A stretch of DNA of 54,718 nucleotides from an uncultured Ruminococcus sp. (GCA_947174365.1 CAMWIR010000002.1:1-54718), one strand, 5' to 3'. Positions 17,136 to 26,036 are shown, numbered from the stretch's first letter. Notes: a model not told the origin generated them from the sequence alone. A program made the numbers and translations.

Positions 17136-18401
17136 ATGCTCACACCAATTAAAACCGCCCCCATGGGCTGGAACAGCTGGGACTGCTACGGAGCTTCGGT
17201 AAATGAAGAGACCGTGCGGAAGAATGCGGAATTTATGGCGAAGAATCTCAAGGAATACGGCTGGGAATATATTGTGGTGGATATCCAGTGGAGCAATCCC
17301 ACCGCAAAGTCCCACGAGTACCAGCCCTTTACGGAGCTTTATATGGACGAATATTCCCGCCTTATCCCCTCACCCGAGCGTTTCCCCTCGTCGGCGGACG
17401 GAAAGGGCTTTGCGCCGCTGGCAGAGTATGTCCATTCCCTGGGACTGAAATTCGGCATACATATAATGAGGGGTATCCCCCGACAGGCAGTCCACCGCAA
17501 TACTCCACTCTGCGGCACAACCGCCACTGCAAGGGAAATTGCCAAAACCTCCAGCATATGCGCCTGGAATACGGATATGTACGGCGTTGACCCCGAAAAG
17601 CCCGGAGCAAAGGAATATTATGAAAGCATTTTCGCACTCTACGCCGAATGGGGCGTGGACTTTATAAAGGTGGACGACATCTGCCGTGAGCTGCCCCATG
17701 AGGAAACGGAGCTTGTAATGCTTAGCAAGGCTTTGCAGGGCTGCGGACGGGATATGGTTCTCAGCCTCTCCCCCGGTCCCGCCTTGATCGAAAAAGCGGA
17801 GCTGTATAAGCAGACCGCTCATATGTGGCGTATTACCGACGATTTCTGGGACAAGTGGGAACTGCTCTATGATATGTTCTCCCGTGCGGAAAAGTGGTGC
17901 ACCCATACGGGAGCAGGACGCTTTCCCGATGCGGATATGCTGCCCATAGGGCCTATCCTGCAGGATTACGACAAAGCAAACCGCACCAAATTCACCCCCG
18001 ATGAACAAATAACCATGATGAGCCTCTGGAGCATATTCCGATCACCCCTTATGATAGGCGGGGAAATGACAGGCTTTGACGAATTTACCATGGAACTTAT
18101 CACAAACCCCGAAATTCTGAAAATGCACAGCAGCGCACGGCTTTCAAGACAGGTATGGCGGCGGGAAATTGACGGCAAAGAGTATATCCTCTGGATAGCG
18201 GCAAGCTCCGAGGGCGGCTTTTACGCAGCGCTCTTCAACGCCTCCGACGAGGAAAGCGCCATTGAAGTCCCCCTTGCCGATATGGAGCTTTACGGCGCTC
18301 ATGATATAACAGAGCTGTGGTCGGGAAAACACGAGGGAGCGGTCGAACGTATCCATGCAAATATCCCTGCCCACGGGGCTAAGGTTTACAGGATAATATA
18401 A
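17136..18401 (+). CDS. GH27-family alpha-galactosidase
   Basis: A 421-residue cytoplasmic glycoside hydrolase with a (beta/alpha)8 barrel followed by a beta-sandwich. Family 27 marks are PMGWNSWDCYG at 9-19, EYIVVDIQW at 44-52, FIKVDD with the nucleophile D180, and WRITDDFWDKW with the proposed acid/base D236, the aspartate equivalent to the one in WRNFADID of human alpha-galactosidase. It would release terminal alpha-galactosyl residues from oligosaccharides such as raffinose or melibiose; related specificities (alpha-N-acetylgalactosamine, L-arabinopyranose) cannot be excluded. No signal peptide, so the substrate is imported. Ribosome site GGGAGG. Last gene of a likely three-gene unit. Confidence 0.87.
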   Translation: MLTPIKTAPMGWNSWDCYGASVNEETVRKNAEFMAKNLKEYGWEYIVVDIQWSNPTAKSHEYQPFTELYMDEYSRLIPSPERFPSSADGKGFAPLAEYVHSLGLKFGIHIMRGIPRQAVHRNTPLCGTTATAREIAKTSSICAWNTDMYGVDPEKPGAKEYYESIFALYAEWGVDFIKVDDICRELPHEETELVMLSKALQGCGRDMVLSLSPGPALIEKAELYKQTAHMWRITDDFWDKWELLYDMFSRAEKWCTHTGAGRFPDADMLPIGPILQDYDKANRTKFTPDEQITMMSLWSIFRSPLMIGGEMTGFDEFTMELITNPEILKMHSSARLSRQVWRREIDGKEYILWIAASSEGGFYAALFNASDEESAIEVPLADMELYGAHDITELWSGKHEGAVERIHANIPAHGAKVYRII

Positions 18402-18405
18402 AAAT

Positions 18406-18438
18406 ATGAGGCAAAATGAACGGTTCATTTTGCCTCAT
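18406..18438. terminator. Bidirectional terminator between alpha-galactosidase and hydrogenase genes
   Basis: A perfect 15-bp stem, ATGAGGCAAAATGAA with its complement, has a 3-base loop CGG. The genes on both sides converge on it. Confidence 0.75.
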
Positions 18439-18480
18439 TGTTATAGCTTTTTAAATTAGGGTAGCCATGCTATGGCAACA

Positions 18481-20181
18481 TCAATACTTATCAACATGAG
18501 TGGTCTCATGAAGCATAACATTCAGCTCCTCAACAAGCCTTGTAAGCTCAACAACCGATTCGCTGATAGCGTCCGAGCCGCCCATAGTGATGTTAACGTT
18601 GTTGTCCAGGCTCTTGAATGCGGTGGATATGCTGCCGAGAATGCTTGTAAGCTGCGCTACTGTCTGAGCGTCCATATGGTCATATGCCGAGCAGAAGCTG
18701 ATAAGGTTCTCCAGCAGATTGTTTACTATCTGGGATTTCTCGCCTGTTTTTGAAGTAGCGTCATTTATGGCATGGATATTAGCGGTTATGACCTCAATAT
18801 CCTGCACCAGCTCATCCGAGAAATATTTGCACTTTTCCGCCATCATAAACAGCTTGTCATGCTCCTCCGTCAGTTCCTCATGACGGGCGTTGAGCACCGA
18901 TTTTGCATGGATAATGCAGTTATCCGGTACATTGAGGCCTCTGAAAATAGCCGTTGCCATTTCATAGCAGGAATGATATCCGCAGGCATGGCAGTCGTAA
19001 TGTCTGTCCTTGTCTGTCTCCTTGCCCATGCTCTTGAAAATAGGCTCAAGCTGGTCTGCCGTGGGAACGGGAGACGCCTTGCGCGGGTTATATGTACGCA
19101 GGAAGTGGCTCAGACCCAATACATCGTCAAATTTCTTGAACTGCTTATCCTCGCCCTTGCCGAAAAGCCCCGCCTTGCGGTTCTTGCGGGCAAATTTCTC
19201 CACATCTCTCATGGTCGCCATAATGTCGAACACCGTAGACTGGGTGTCTGTGGCAGGACCCACATTGCAGCCGTATTCGCAGGAGAGCACGTCAAATACC
19301 TCCGGGTGCTTGAATTCGGGCATCTGAGCATACATATCAAGCTCGGGATAAACCTTGTGAACTCCCTCGGAGTTTGTTATATTAAGCTCGGGATTATGTA
19401 TCCACAGATTATCACGAAGTCCGCCGGGACGGGGGTACACAGCGCCCACCAAGCCCTGCTGATCGTCGAAATTATATTTGTAGTCGTCATCCGCACTGTT
19501 TTCGGGGATATGTATCTTGTGTTTCTGGAAATATTCCTTTAGCTTGCCCATGGTAACATTGTACTTGATAAGTCCTGTCTCCACAAACTCCGTCTTTTTT
19601 GCAATACAGGGAGACAGCATAGCCAAAGGACACGTCACGTTCAGATACTTCTGCAAATAAACCGCCTCGCAGGATACAGGGCTGTGAACGGGGGAGAGAT
19701 TCTGCAGAAGCTTCGGCTGATATGTCTCAATATAGTTTACAATAGCAGCACAGGGCTGGGTAATAACATTCTTCACCTTTCCCTGTTCAATAGCCCGCAA
19801 ATGCGCCCAGGTACAAATATCCGCCCCCAGGGAAACGTCAAATATCTGCACACCCTTCTGCCTGAAATAATCCAGCACGCCTTTCCAAATGGTAGGCATA
19901 ACAGTCTTGATCGCAGGGGCAACCAGTATTGCCGCCTTGTTGCGTTCGATAAACCGCATAAAATCTTCGGTATCGTCAAGGTAATCTCTTGCGCCGTGCT
20001 GACAGGTGCGCACGCATTCGCCGCAGCTTATGCAGCGGTCGGGATTTACGGTAGTGACAAATCTGCCGTCTTCCAGCATTTTTGTAACATTTGCTTCCTG
20101 AGCGGGGCAGTTTCTTACGCAGGCATTGCAGCCTACGCATTTATCGGGGGCAACAACAATTATCTCGCTTGAAATCGGCAT
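18481..20181 (-). CDS. Sensory-type [FeFe] hydrogenase with C-terminal 4Fe-4S and coiled-coil region
   Basis: A 566-residue cytoplasmic protein. Two 4Fe-4S ferredoxin motifs are at C15/18/21/25 and C50/53/56/60. The hydrogenase core keeps the four H-cluster cysteines: C144 in TQPCAAIVNYIE, C192 in SPCIAKK, and C301 and C305 in CEYGCNVGPA. The proton-relay cysteine that precedes the first ligand in catalytic enzymes (TSCCP) is replaced by proline, as in putative sensory groups. A further 4Fe-4S motif (C397, C400, C405, C422) precedes a helical region of about 130 residues resembling chemotaxis-receptor signalling coiled coils. It probably senses H2 or redox state; the output partner is not in the window. 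No maturation genes (HydEFG) are adjacent. Confidence 0.86.
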   Translation of the reverse strand: MPISSEIIVVAPDKCVGCNACVRNCPAQEANVTKMLEDGRFVTTVNPDRCISCGECVRTCQHGARDYLDDTEDFMRFIERNKAAILVAPAIKTVMPTIWKGVLDYFRQKGVQIFDVSLGADICTWAHLRAIEQGKVKNVITQPCAAIVNYIETYQPKLLQNLSPVHSPVSCEAVYLQKYLNVTCPLAMLSPCIAKKTEFVETGLIKYNVTMGKLKEYFQKHKIHIPENSADDDYKYNFDDQQGLVGAVYPRPGGLRDNLWIHNPELNITNSEGVHKVYPELDMYAQMPEFKHPEVFDVLSCEYGCNVGPATDTQSTVFDIMATMRDVEKFARKNRKAGLFGKGEDKQFKKFDDVLGLSHFLRTYNPRKASPVPTADQLEPIFKSMGKETDKDRHYDCHACGYHSCYEMATAIFRGLNVPDNCIIHAKSVLNARHEELTEEHDKLFMMAEKCKYFSDELVQDIEVITANIHAINDATSKTGEKSQIVNNLLENLISFCSAYDHMDAQTVAQLTSILGSISTAFKSLDNNVNITMGGSDAISESVVELTRLVEELNVMLHETTHVDKY

Positions 20182-20347
20182 ATTTACACAACCTTCACTT
20201 CAGGCAGGGAACGGAACAATGCAATCTGCTCAATCCTGCCGTTATTATAAATGCATAATGCAAGCAGTCTCGTCATTAGCTCGCTGCCGTGATAATAAAG
20301 CGGCGAACTTGATCGCAATACTGCGCACATAAATTACTTATATAATT

Positions 20348-20376
20348 ATTATATAACAATTAACAATTTTTTTCAA
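20348..20376 (-). promoter_or_regulatory. Promoter for the [FeFe] hydrogenase gene
   Basis: On the minus strand TTGAAA, a 17-base spacer and TATAAT, giving a leader of about 160 bases. Nothing else recognisable lies in the leader. Confidence 0.7.
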
Positions 20377-20588
20377 TATACAAATTATATGATATTTTAT
20401 ACAAAAGTTAGTCATATTTTACAATATATGTACATCGTGCGGGAAATGACATAAACCGTTGGAGAAAAGAGGAAAAACGTGCAGGCAGATTTTGGCGAAA
20501 AAAACAGCGTGCAAGAAAAGCAAACAAAAGCGCACAATTCACTTGAGTTCCAATGGGCGGTTGATGCTGCAAAACTGCCTTTGGCGCT

Positions 20589-20645
20589 GCCCTTGACCCG
20601 CCAAAGGGGTTCCTTCCCTTTTTGGAGACCCGAGCGGCATGAGTG
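20589..20645. repeat. Dispersed intergenic repeat (CCGCCAAAGGGG type), copy 1
   Basis: It shares CCGCCAAAGGGGT, TTTGGA.ACCCGAG and GGC.TGAGTGC blocks with 36668-36715, in the same orientation, and can fold on the complementary CCAAAGGGG / CCCTTTTTGG. It lies in a 535-base gap holding the hydrogenase promoter and no convincing gene. Confidence 0.6.
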
Positions 20646-20716
20646 CTCCCGTAATGCTTTAATGTGACTTTAAACCGTTATTCTGCACAGCACGTTTGAC
20701 CCCTGTTCCTGTTTTG

Positions 20717-21631
20717 TCAGCCGCACGCCTTCTCCAACCCGTCCATATCCTGCACATTCATGGCATTTGCCCCTTTAAGTGTCTTTTTCACCAGTCCCGT
20801 CAGCACCTTGCCCGGACCGCACTCGATAAACTTGTCAAACCCCATACTGTCCAGCGCCGCCAGCTCGTCCGTGAACCGCACAGGAGAAACAATATGCTTC
20901 GCCAGCCGCTCCGCCATGCCCTCCACACTGTCCAGAACACCGCCGCTGATGTTGCTCATCATAGTGATCTTCGGCTTATTAAACTCAAACGTCTTTGCCG
21001 CAGGCAAAAACTCATCCGCCGCAGGCTGCATAAGCTTCGAGTGGAAAGCCGAGGAAACTCCCAGCCGCACAGCCCTTGCTCCTGCAGCCGTGAGCGCCTC
21101 TGCCGCCTTTGCCGCAGCCTCTTCCTCCCCCGCAATGACCGTCTGCACGGTGGAATTGTAGTTCACGGGCACAACATATCCCTCTGCAGCCTCGCAGGCC
21201 TGCTCTATCTCTTCGGGGGTCTTGCCGATAATGGCGTACATAGCTCCCTTTGCAGCCTCACAGGCTCTCTGCATGGCTTCGCTCCTTGCCTTTATCAGCT
21301 TAAAGCCGTCCTCCCTTGAAACGATCCCGCAGTAAACCATAGCCGCATATTCCCCCAAGGAATGCCCTGCCGCCGCTTCGGCAATGATCCCCCTTTCCCT
21401 CAGCGCTTCGGCTGCACAAAGGGATACCGCCATAATGGCAGGCTGAGAAATGACCGTCCGGGAAAGCTCTTCCGCAGAAGCGTTTGCGCATTTGTCCAAA
21501 AGGTCAAAGCCCAGTACCTCGCTTGCCTCGTCGAATATGGCTTTAAGCTTCACATCACTGTTTGCAAAGCTCACCCCCATTCCCGGATACTGACTTCCCT
21601 GTCCCGAAAAAAGAAATACATTTTTTGACAT
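20717..21631 (-). CDS. fabD: Malonyl-CoA:ACP transacylase FabD
   Basis: A 304-residue cytoplasmic enzyme that moves malonyl from CoA to acyl carrier protein, supplying elongation units. Family marks are FSGQGSQYPGMG at 8-19, the nucleophile S91 in GHSLGEY, the arginine region near 115, and the histidine in SSAFHSKLM near 196. The length is normal. The ATG is preceded by GGAGG. Unlike the rest of the fatty acid genes it is on the minus strand, divergent from fabH across about 570 bases with its own consensus promoter, an uncommon arrangement for Firmicutes, where fabD usually lies inside the operon. Confidence 0.96.
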   Translation of the reverse strand: MSKNVFLFSGQGSQYPGMGVSFANSDVKLKAIFDEASEVLGFDLLDKCANASAEELSRTVISQPAIMAVSLCAAEALRERGIIAEAAAGHSLGEYAAMVYCGIVSREDGFKLIKARSEAMQRACEAAKGAMYAIIGKTPEEIEQACEAAEGYVVPVNYNSTVQTVIAGEEEAAAKAAEALTAAGARAVRLGVSSAFHSKLMQPAADEFLPAAKTFEFNKPKITMMSNISGGVLDSVEGMAERLAKHIVSPVRFTDELAALDSMGFDKFIECGPGKVLTGLVKKTLKGANAMNVQDMDGLEKACG

Positions 21632-21734
21632 AATTTTATACCTCCAAAAATTTAATTTACAAAATAAGGAACTTTATGTAAAACAATTGGTTTTATATTT
21701 TTGTGTCGTGCAGACGGAAATATCTTGTAATAAT

Positions 21735-21763
21735 ATTATAGCAAATATTACCGAATTTGTCAA
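21735..21763 (-). promoter_or_regulatory. Consensus promoter for fabD
   Basis: On the minus strand TTGACA, a 17-base spacer and TATAAT, both hexamers perfect, giving a leader of about 95 bases. The rest of the 570-base gap up to the fabH promoter is AT-rich with no gene. Confidence 0.85.
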
Positions 21764-22046
21764 TAGCTTTATGCAAAATAATTCCAATAAATTGCAAGGC
21801 TTGCATGCCTAAATAAAAATAGCATATAATTCATGCAAATTTCTCTATGCAATTAAATAGAAAATAAATCATTATAAACTGTTATTCGGCAGCCTAATCT
21901 CAAAGCATTACTCTAAACAAGCCCCTCCACACTGCCGGTTAACAGCTATTTATTTGTACCAAAAGTATAATAATATAAAATATAACTTTAAGTTAATATA
22001 AAATCTACTCACCTTGTAAATTTTTTCAAAAATTACAAAATATCGG

Positions 22047-22076
22047 TTGACAAGCACGCCCAAAATATATTACAAT
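22047..22076 (+). promoter_or_regulatory. Promoter of the fab-acc operon
   Basis: TTGACA, an 18-base spacer and TACAAT lie about 125 bases before fabH. A palindrome sits directly after the expected transcription start. Confidence 0.72.
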
Positions 22077-22090
22077 AATATTATATGGAT

Positions 22091-22118
22091 ATTTTCATTT
22101 ATAAGAACGAATGAAAAT
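22091..22118. promoter_or_regulatory. Inverted repeat after the fab promoter, candidate operator
   Basis: The arms ATTTTCATT and AATGAAAAT are perfect complements around 10 bases, beginning about 8 bases after the predicted transcription start. It does not match the FapR or FabT sites I know, so the regulator is unknown. Confidence 0.45.
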
Positions 22119-22203
22119 TTTTTGCATGGCAAAAAACCCGCCTATGTAAGTATAACATATCCGGAAGAAGTTTACAAGAATAATTTTACCCCCGAAAGGA
22201 TTG

Positions 22204-23208
22204 ATGGTATTGACAGGGATAAACATTATCTCCACAGGAAGCTATGCGCCCGCCGTGGCTGTTACCAACGATGATATGTCTAAGGTTGTGGACACAAGCG
22301 ACGAGTGGATCAAGACCCGCACGGGTATCAGCGTGCGCAGAATGAGCGGGGGCGAGCCTACCTGGCATATGGGCGCCTGTGCGTCAAAGCAGGCCATAGA
22401 GCGGGCAAATATCGACCCTGCCGACATAGGGCTTATCATAACCTCCACCATTACGAACGATTTTTCCACCCCTTCGGTGTCCTGCCTTATCCAGCGGGAG
22501 ATAGGAGCGGTAAACGCTGCCTGCTTCGATCTGGGGGCTGCCTGCTCGGGCTTTGTGTATGCCCTTGATACCGCCCGCAGATATCTTGCCACGGATGATA
22601 ACCTTAAATATGTCCTTGTTTGCGCAGCGGAAAGCCTTTCCCATATCACCAATTTTGAGGACCGCTCTTCATGCGTCCTTTTCGGAGACGGTGCTGCCGC
22701 TGTTATCGTGGAGCGTTCGGACAAGCTTTTCGCCGCCTGGACAGGTGCGGACGGCACGGGGGCAAAGTTTCTCTATGCAAGAACAGCTCATAATATCCAC
22801 CCCTTTATGCCCAATGTTCCCACGGTCATTGACGATGAGACCGACTCCGGAATAACTCATAATATGCTAGTTCAGAACGGCAAAGAGGTCTACAAGTTCG
22901 CCACCAAGGCGCTGCCCGGTGCAGCAAAGAACGCTGCCGCCGCCGCAGGGCTTGACATAGACGATATTGACATATTCGTGCCCCACCAAGCGAATATCCG
23001 CATTATCGAGACCGCCGCAAAAAATCTGGGCGTTTCTATGGATAAATTCTACGTGAATATCGACCGTCACGGCAACACCTCCAGCGCCTCTATTCCCATA
23101 GCCTTTGACGAGGCGGTGACCTCGGGGGCTGTAAAGCGCGGGCAGAAAATATGCTTTGTGGGCTTCGGCGCAGGGCTGACTCTCGGGGCTGTGATATTTG
23201 AATATTAA
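22204..23208 (+). CDS. fabH: 3-oxoacyl-ACP synthase III FabH
   Basis: A 334-residue condensing enzyme that starts fatty acid chains by joining acyl-CoA to malonyl-ACP. The catalytic triad is visible: C114 in LGAACSGF, the histidine in VPHQANIRI, and the asparagine in HGNTSSASIP. Also present are the dimer and substrate segments TRTGIS.R.M and GLTLGAV near the end. It is first in a plus-strand operon that continues to acpP. The start is ambiguous: the ATG lies only 3 bases after GAAAGGA, whereas a TTG at 22210 has 9-base spacing and fits the usual N-terminus; the difference is two residues. Confidence 0.95.
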   Translation: MVLTGINIISTGSYAPAVAVTNDDMSKVVDTSDEWIKTRTGISVRRMSGGEPTWHMGACASKQAIERANIDPADIGLIITSTITNDFSTPSVSCLIQREIGAVNAACFDLGAACSGFVYALDTARRYLATDDNLKYVLVCAAESLSHITNFEDRSSCVLFGDGAAAVIVERSDKLFAAWTGADGTGAKFLYARTAHNIHPFMPNVPTVIDDETDSGITHNMLVQNGKEVYKFATKALPGAAKNAAAAAGLDIDDIDIFVPHQANIRIIETAAKNLGVSMDKFYVNIDRHGNTSSASIPIAFDEAVTSGAVKRGQKICFVGFGAGLTLGAVIFEY

Positions 23209-23371
23209 TGCCCTGTGCAGAGGCAGGAAAGTGCGCAGAATATATTTGGTCATCGGAATGACCTGTCCCATACTATCAAAAGCATGAGCGTTCAAGTACG
23301 GTCATATACCATAAAAATAAGGAGGAGCTTTTATAAAAAAATATAAATTTTTACTGTTCTTTTTAGTAATA

Positions 23372-24178
23372 ATGCTTGGATTTACATCCTGTTCCGAAAA
23401 CAGCACGGTTGGAACCGAATCAACTCAAATTTCAACCGAAGAAGAATCAACCGCTGTTAAGGAAGAAGCAGAAACAACAGTACGAACAAGGAGAAACGCT
23501 ATGAACAAGGAGAAATACGATAAACTATTTTCGGAACAAAGGATATGGAACTCGGAAATAATCACCTTTTCAAAGCTTACCGTAAAAGAGGGCAGGCTGG
23601 CGGTGTCGGACGCTCTGTTTTTCTTTGATATGAGCGTAAGACCCTATACCGAAAGCGTTCCCGCAGGCGAGTACGATGTAAAGGCGTGCATTGCGGATTT
23701 TGACGGCAGCAAACGTATTGCCGCAGTTACCGTGCCCTTTGCCGACAAGCCTCCCGCAAGCTTTGCCATGGCGCTGAACGGCACGGAGGACCCGGAAGAG
23801 GTCGCAAACCTCAAAGAGGACGAATTTTTCGGCTTTCCCGTGGACGCAGGGCTTGCGGCAATTGCCGATACGGCGGCGCTGAAAGCATATTCCGAATTTG
23901 TGGACAAGTGGGAGAGCGAGCACGATGGAGATAACATATATGACGGCTATCTGTCGGATCTCTTCATGCAGTCCTACGAGGCAGACCCCGCCCACCAGCG
24001 GCCGGGCGGCGATTTTATCGACCTTACCGTTCCGGGCACGGATATGCATATCCCCATGTTCGCCTCGGGCTGGGGGGACGGCGTTTACCCCGTTTACTGG
24101 GGCTATTCCGAGGACGGCAGCCTTTGCTCTGTTACGATTATTTTTATTGACCCCGACGTGGAAGACGAGGACTTCTGA
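23372..24178 (+). CDS. DUF4241 protein, apparent lipoprotein with ATA in the start position
   Basis: A DUF4241-type protein of unknown function inside the fab operon. Family marks are SVPAGEYDV, RIAAVTVPFADKP, PVDAGLAAIAD and GWGDGVYPVYWG. From the first ATG it has 268 residues and a signal that is too short. Thirteen codons upstream in frame, at 23333, an ATA sits 7 bases after a perfect AAGGAGG. Reading from there gives a normal lipoprotein signal (IKKYKFLLFFLVIMLGFTSC) with the lipid cysteine after FTS. Either ATA is used as a rare start, or an ATG has mutated and expression is reduced. Residues after the cysteine are Ser/Thr/Glu-rich, a usual tether. Confidence 0.72.
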   Translation: MLGFTSCSENSTVGTESTQISTEEESTAVKEEAETTVRTRRNAMNKEKYDKLFSEQRIWNSEIITFSKLTVKEGRLAVSDALFFFDMSVRPYTESVPAGEYDVKACIADFDGSKRIAAVTVPFADKPPASFAMALNGTEDPEEVANLKEDEFFGFPVDAGLAAIADTAALKAYSEFVDKWESEHDGDNIYDGYLSDLFMQSYEADPAHQRPGGDFIDLTVPGTDMHIPMFASGWGDGVYPVYWGYSEDGSLCSVTIIFIDPDVEDEDF

Positions 24179-24241
24179 AAAACCCGTAAACCTTGAAATC
24201 AATGTATATTCAGTAAATTATTACAAAGGAGAACAAATGCA

Positions 24242-25168
24242 ATGAACGAAATATGCAAGCTTTTAAACATCACCCACCCCGTACTCCAGGGGGGCATGGC
24301 ATGGATAGCCGAAAGCAAGCTTGCCTCGGCGGTTTCCAATGCGGGCGGCGCAGGGATAATCGCAGGAGGCTCTGCCCCTATCGACTATCTGCGTGACCAG
24401 ATCAGAAAGTGCAAGGAGCTGACAGACAAGCCCTTCGGCGTGAATGTAATGCTCATGTCCCCCAACGCCACAGACCTTGCGCAGCTTGTTATCGACGAAA
24501 AGGTAGACTTTGTCACTACGGGAGCGGGCAACCCCGGACCGTTTATGGCAGCCTGGAAAGAGGCAGGGATAAAGGTCATTCCCGTAGTTCCCTCTGTGGG
24601 ACTTGCCAAAAGGCTTGAAAAGCTCGGCGCGGACGCACTTATTGCGGAGGGCACGGAAAGCGGCGGACATATCGGGCAGAACACCACCATGTGCCTTGTA
24701 CCCCAGGTGGTTGACGCCGTAAGCGTTCCTGTAATAGCCGCAGGAGGCATTGCCGACGGCAGAGGCATAGCCGCTTCCTTTATGCTGGGTGCTGTTGGCG
24801 TTCAGATAGGCACACGCTTCCTTGCTTCCGAGGAATGCCAGATACATGAAAACTACAAAAACGCCGTAATAAAGGCAAAGGACACCGACAACGCCATAAC
24901 GGGCTTTTACTCGGGCAGTCCCTGCCGCTGCATAAAAAGCCGCTACACCCGCAAGCTCCAGGAAATGGAGAAAAACGCCGCACCCCCCGAGGATTTCGAG
25001 GCGCTGACCGTAGGCTCTCTGCGGAAAGCCGTAGTTGACGGCAACACCGAGGAAGGCTCAATGCTCTGCGGACTTATTGCGGGCATGGTAAACGAGGTAA
25101 AGCCCGTGAGCGTTATTATGAACGAGCTTTGCAGCAAAGCTTCCGAACTGCTGGGCAGCGAATTCTGA
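24242..25168 (+). CDS. fabK: Enoyl-ACP reductase FabK (FMN-dependent)
   Basis: A 308-residue flavoprotein of the nitronate monooxygenase-like barrel family that reduces trans-2-enoyl-ACP, the last step of each elongation cycle. Seen are the N-terminal PVLQGGMAWI, AGGAGIIAGG, the FMN-phosphate loop AAGGIADGRG, and H143 in ESGGHIG, corresponding to the catalytic histidine of streptococcal FabK. Position between fabH and fabG supports FabK over a true nitronate monooxygenase. No fabI or fabL is seen here, so this is the apparent enoyl reductase and predicts low sensitivity to triclosan-type inhibitors. Ribosome site AAAGGAG at 10-base spacing; an earlier ATG is out of frame. Confidence 0.94.
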   Translation: MNEICKLLNITHPVLQGGMAWIAESKLASAVSNAGGAGIIAGGSAPIDYLRDQIRKCKELTDKPFGVNVMLMSPNATDLAQLVIDEKVDFVTTGAGNPGPFMAAWKEAGIKVIPVVPSVGLAKRLEKLGADALIAEGTESGGHIGQNTTMCLVPQVVDAVSVPVIAAGGIADGRGIAASFMLGAVGVQIGTRFLASEECQIHENYKNAVIKAKDTDNAITGFYSGSPCRCIKSRYTRKLQEMEKNAAPPEDFEALTVGSLRKAVVDGNTEEGSMLCGLIAGMVNEVKPVSVIMNELCSKASELLGSEF

Positions 25169-25229
25169 TCGGCTTATAAATACAGCAAAAAAATATACAC
25201 CCGAAAATATTACAACGGAGGTAAATTAA

Positions 25230-25967
25230 ATGGCAAAAACAGCACTTATCACAGGCTCTGCACGGGGCATAGGCGCGGCGATCGCACTCCGCCTTGCAGC
25301 CGACGGCTTCAATATCGCATTCAACGACCTTAATATGTCCGCATTTGAAAATAACGACATTGCCGATAAGGTCAGGGAAAAGGGCGTGGAGGCGGAAATA
25401 TTCCCTGCGGACGTTTCAAAGCACGCCGACTGCGAAAAGCTTGTAAAGGATGTTAAGACTCGCTTCGGAACAATAGACGTGCTGGTAAACAACGCAGGCA
25501 TAACAAGAGACGTGCCCACCTCAATGATGACCGAGGAACAGTATGACATGGTAATTGCCGTGAACCAGAAAAGCGTGTTCAACATGATGAAGCTTGTGGG
25601 CAAGGTAATGATCCGCCAGAAAAGCGGGCATATCATAAATCTCGCCTCTGTTTCGGGAATTTACGGCAATCCCGCTCAGATAAACTACAGTGCCTCGAAG
25701 GCAGCCATAATCGGCATGACCAAGACCGTTGCCAAGGAGCTGGGTGGCAGAAGCATTACCGTAAACGCCGTTGCACCGGGCTTTATCCACACCCCCATGA
25801 CCGACAAGCTCACCGAGGAGCAGCGAGCGGTCATGCTTTCCCGCATTGCCATGAAGCGCTACGGCGAGCCGGAGGAAATAGCAAGCGTGGTATCGTTCCT
25901 TGCAGGGGAGGATTCCTCCTATGTAACGGGACAGGTTATCGAAATATCCGGCGGACTCAGTATGTAA
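25230..25967 (+). CDS. fabG: 3-oxoacyl-ACP reductase FabG
   Basis: A 245-residue short-chain dehydrogenase that reduces beta-ketoacyl-ACP with NADPH. The cofactor motif is TGSARGIGAAIA at 8-19, NNAG at 87-90, and the catalytic S140, Y153 and K157 are present (NYSASKAAIIG). The C-terminus ISGGLSM matches the family. The ATG follows CGGAGG. It lies 61 bases after fabK and 141 before fabF; that gap holds a tandem 15-base duplication and a palindrome. Confidence 0.96.
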   Translation: MAKTALITGSARGIGAAIALRLAADGFNIAFNDLNMSAFENNDIADKVREKGVEAEIFPADVSKHADCEKLVKDVKTRFGTIDVLVNNAGITRDVPTSMMTEEQYDMVIAVNQKSVFNMMKLVGKVMIRQKSGHIINLASVSGIYGNPAQINYSASKAAIIGMTKTVAKELGGRSITVNAVAPGFIHTPMTDKLTEEQRAVMLSRIAMKRYGEPEEIASVVSFLAGEDSSYVTGQVIEISGGLSM

Positions 25968-26036
25968 GCAGTCCCCGCCTTGATCCGACATATCAACACA
26001 GCTATCGGGAGCGGCTTTATGACCCCGTCTAACATA

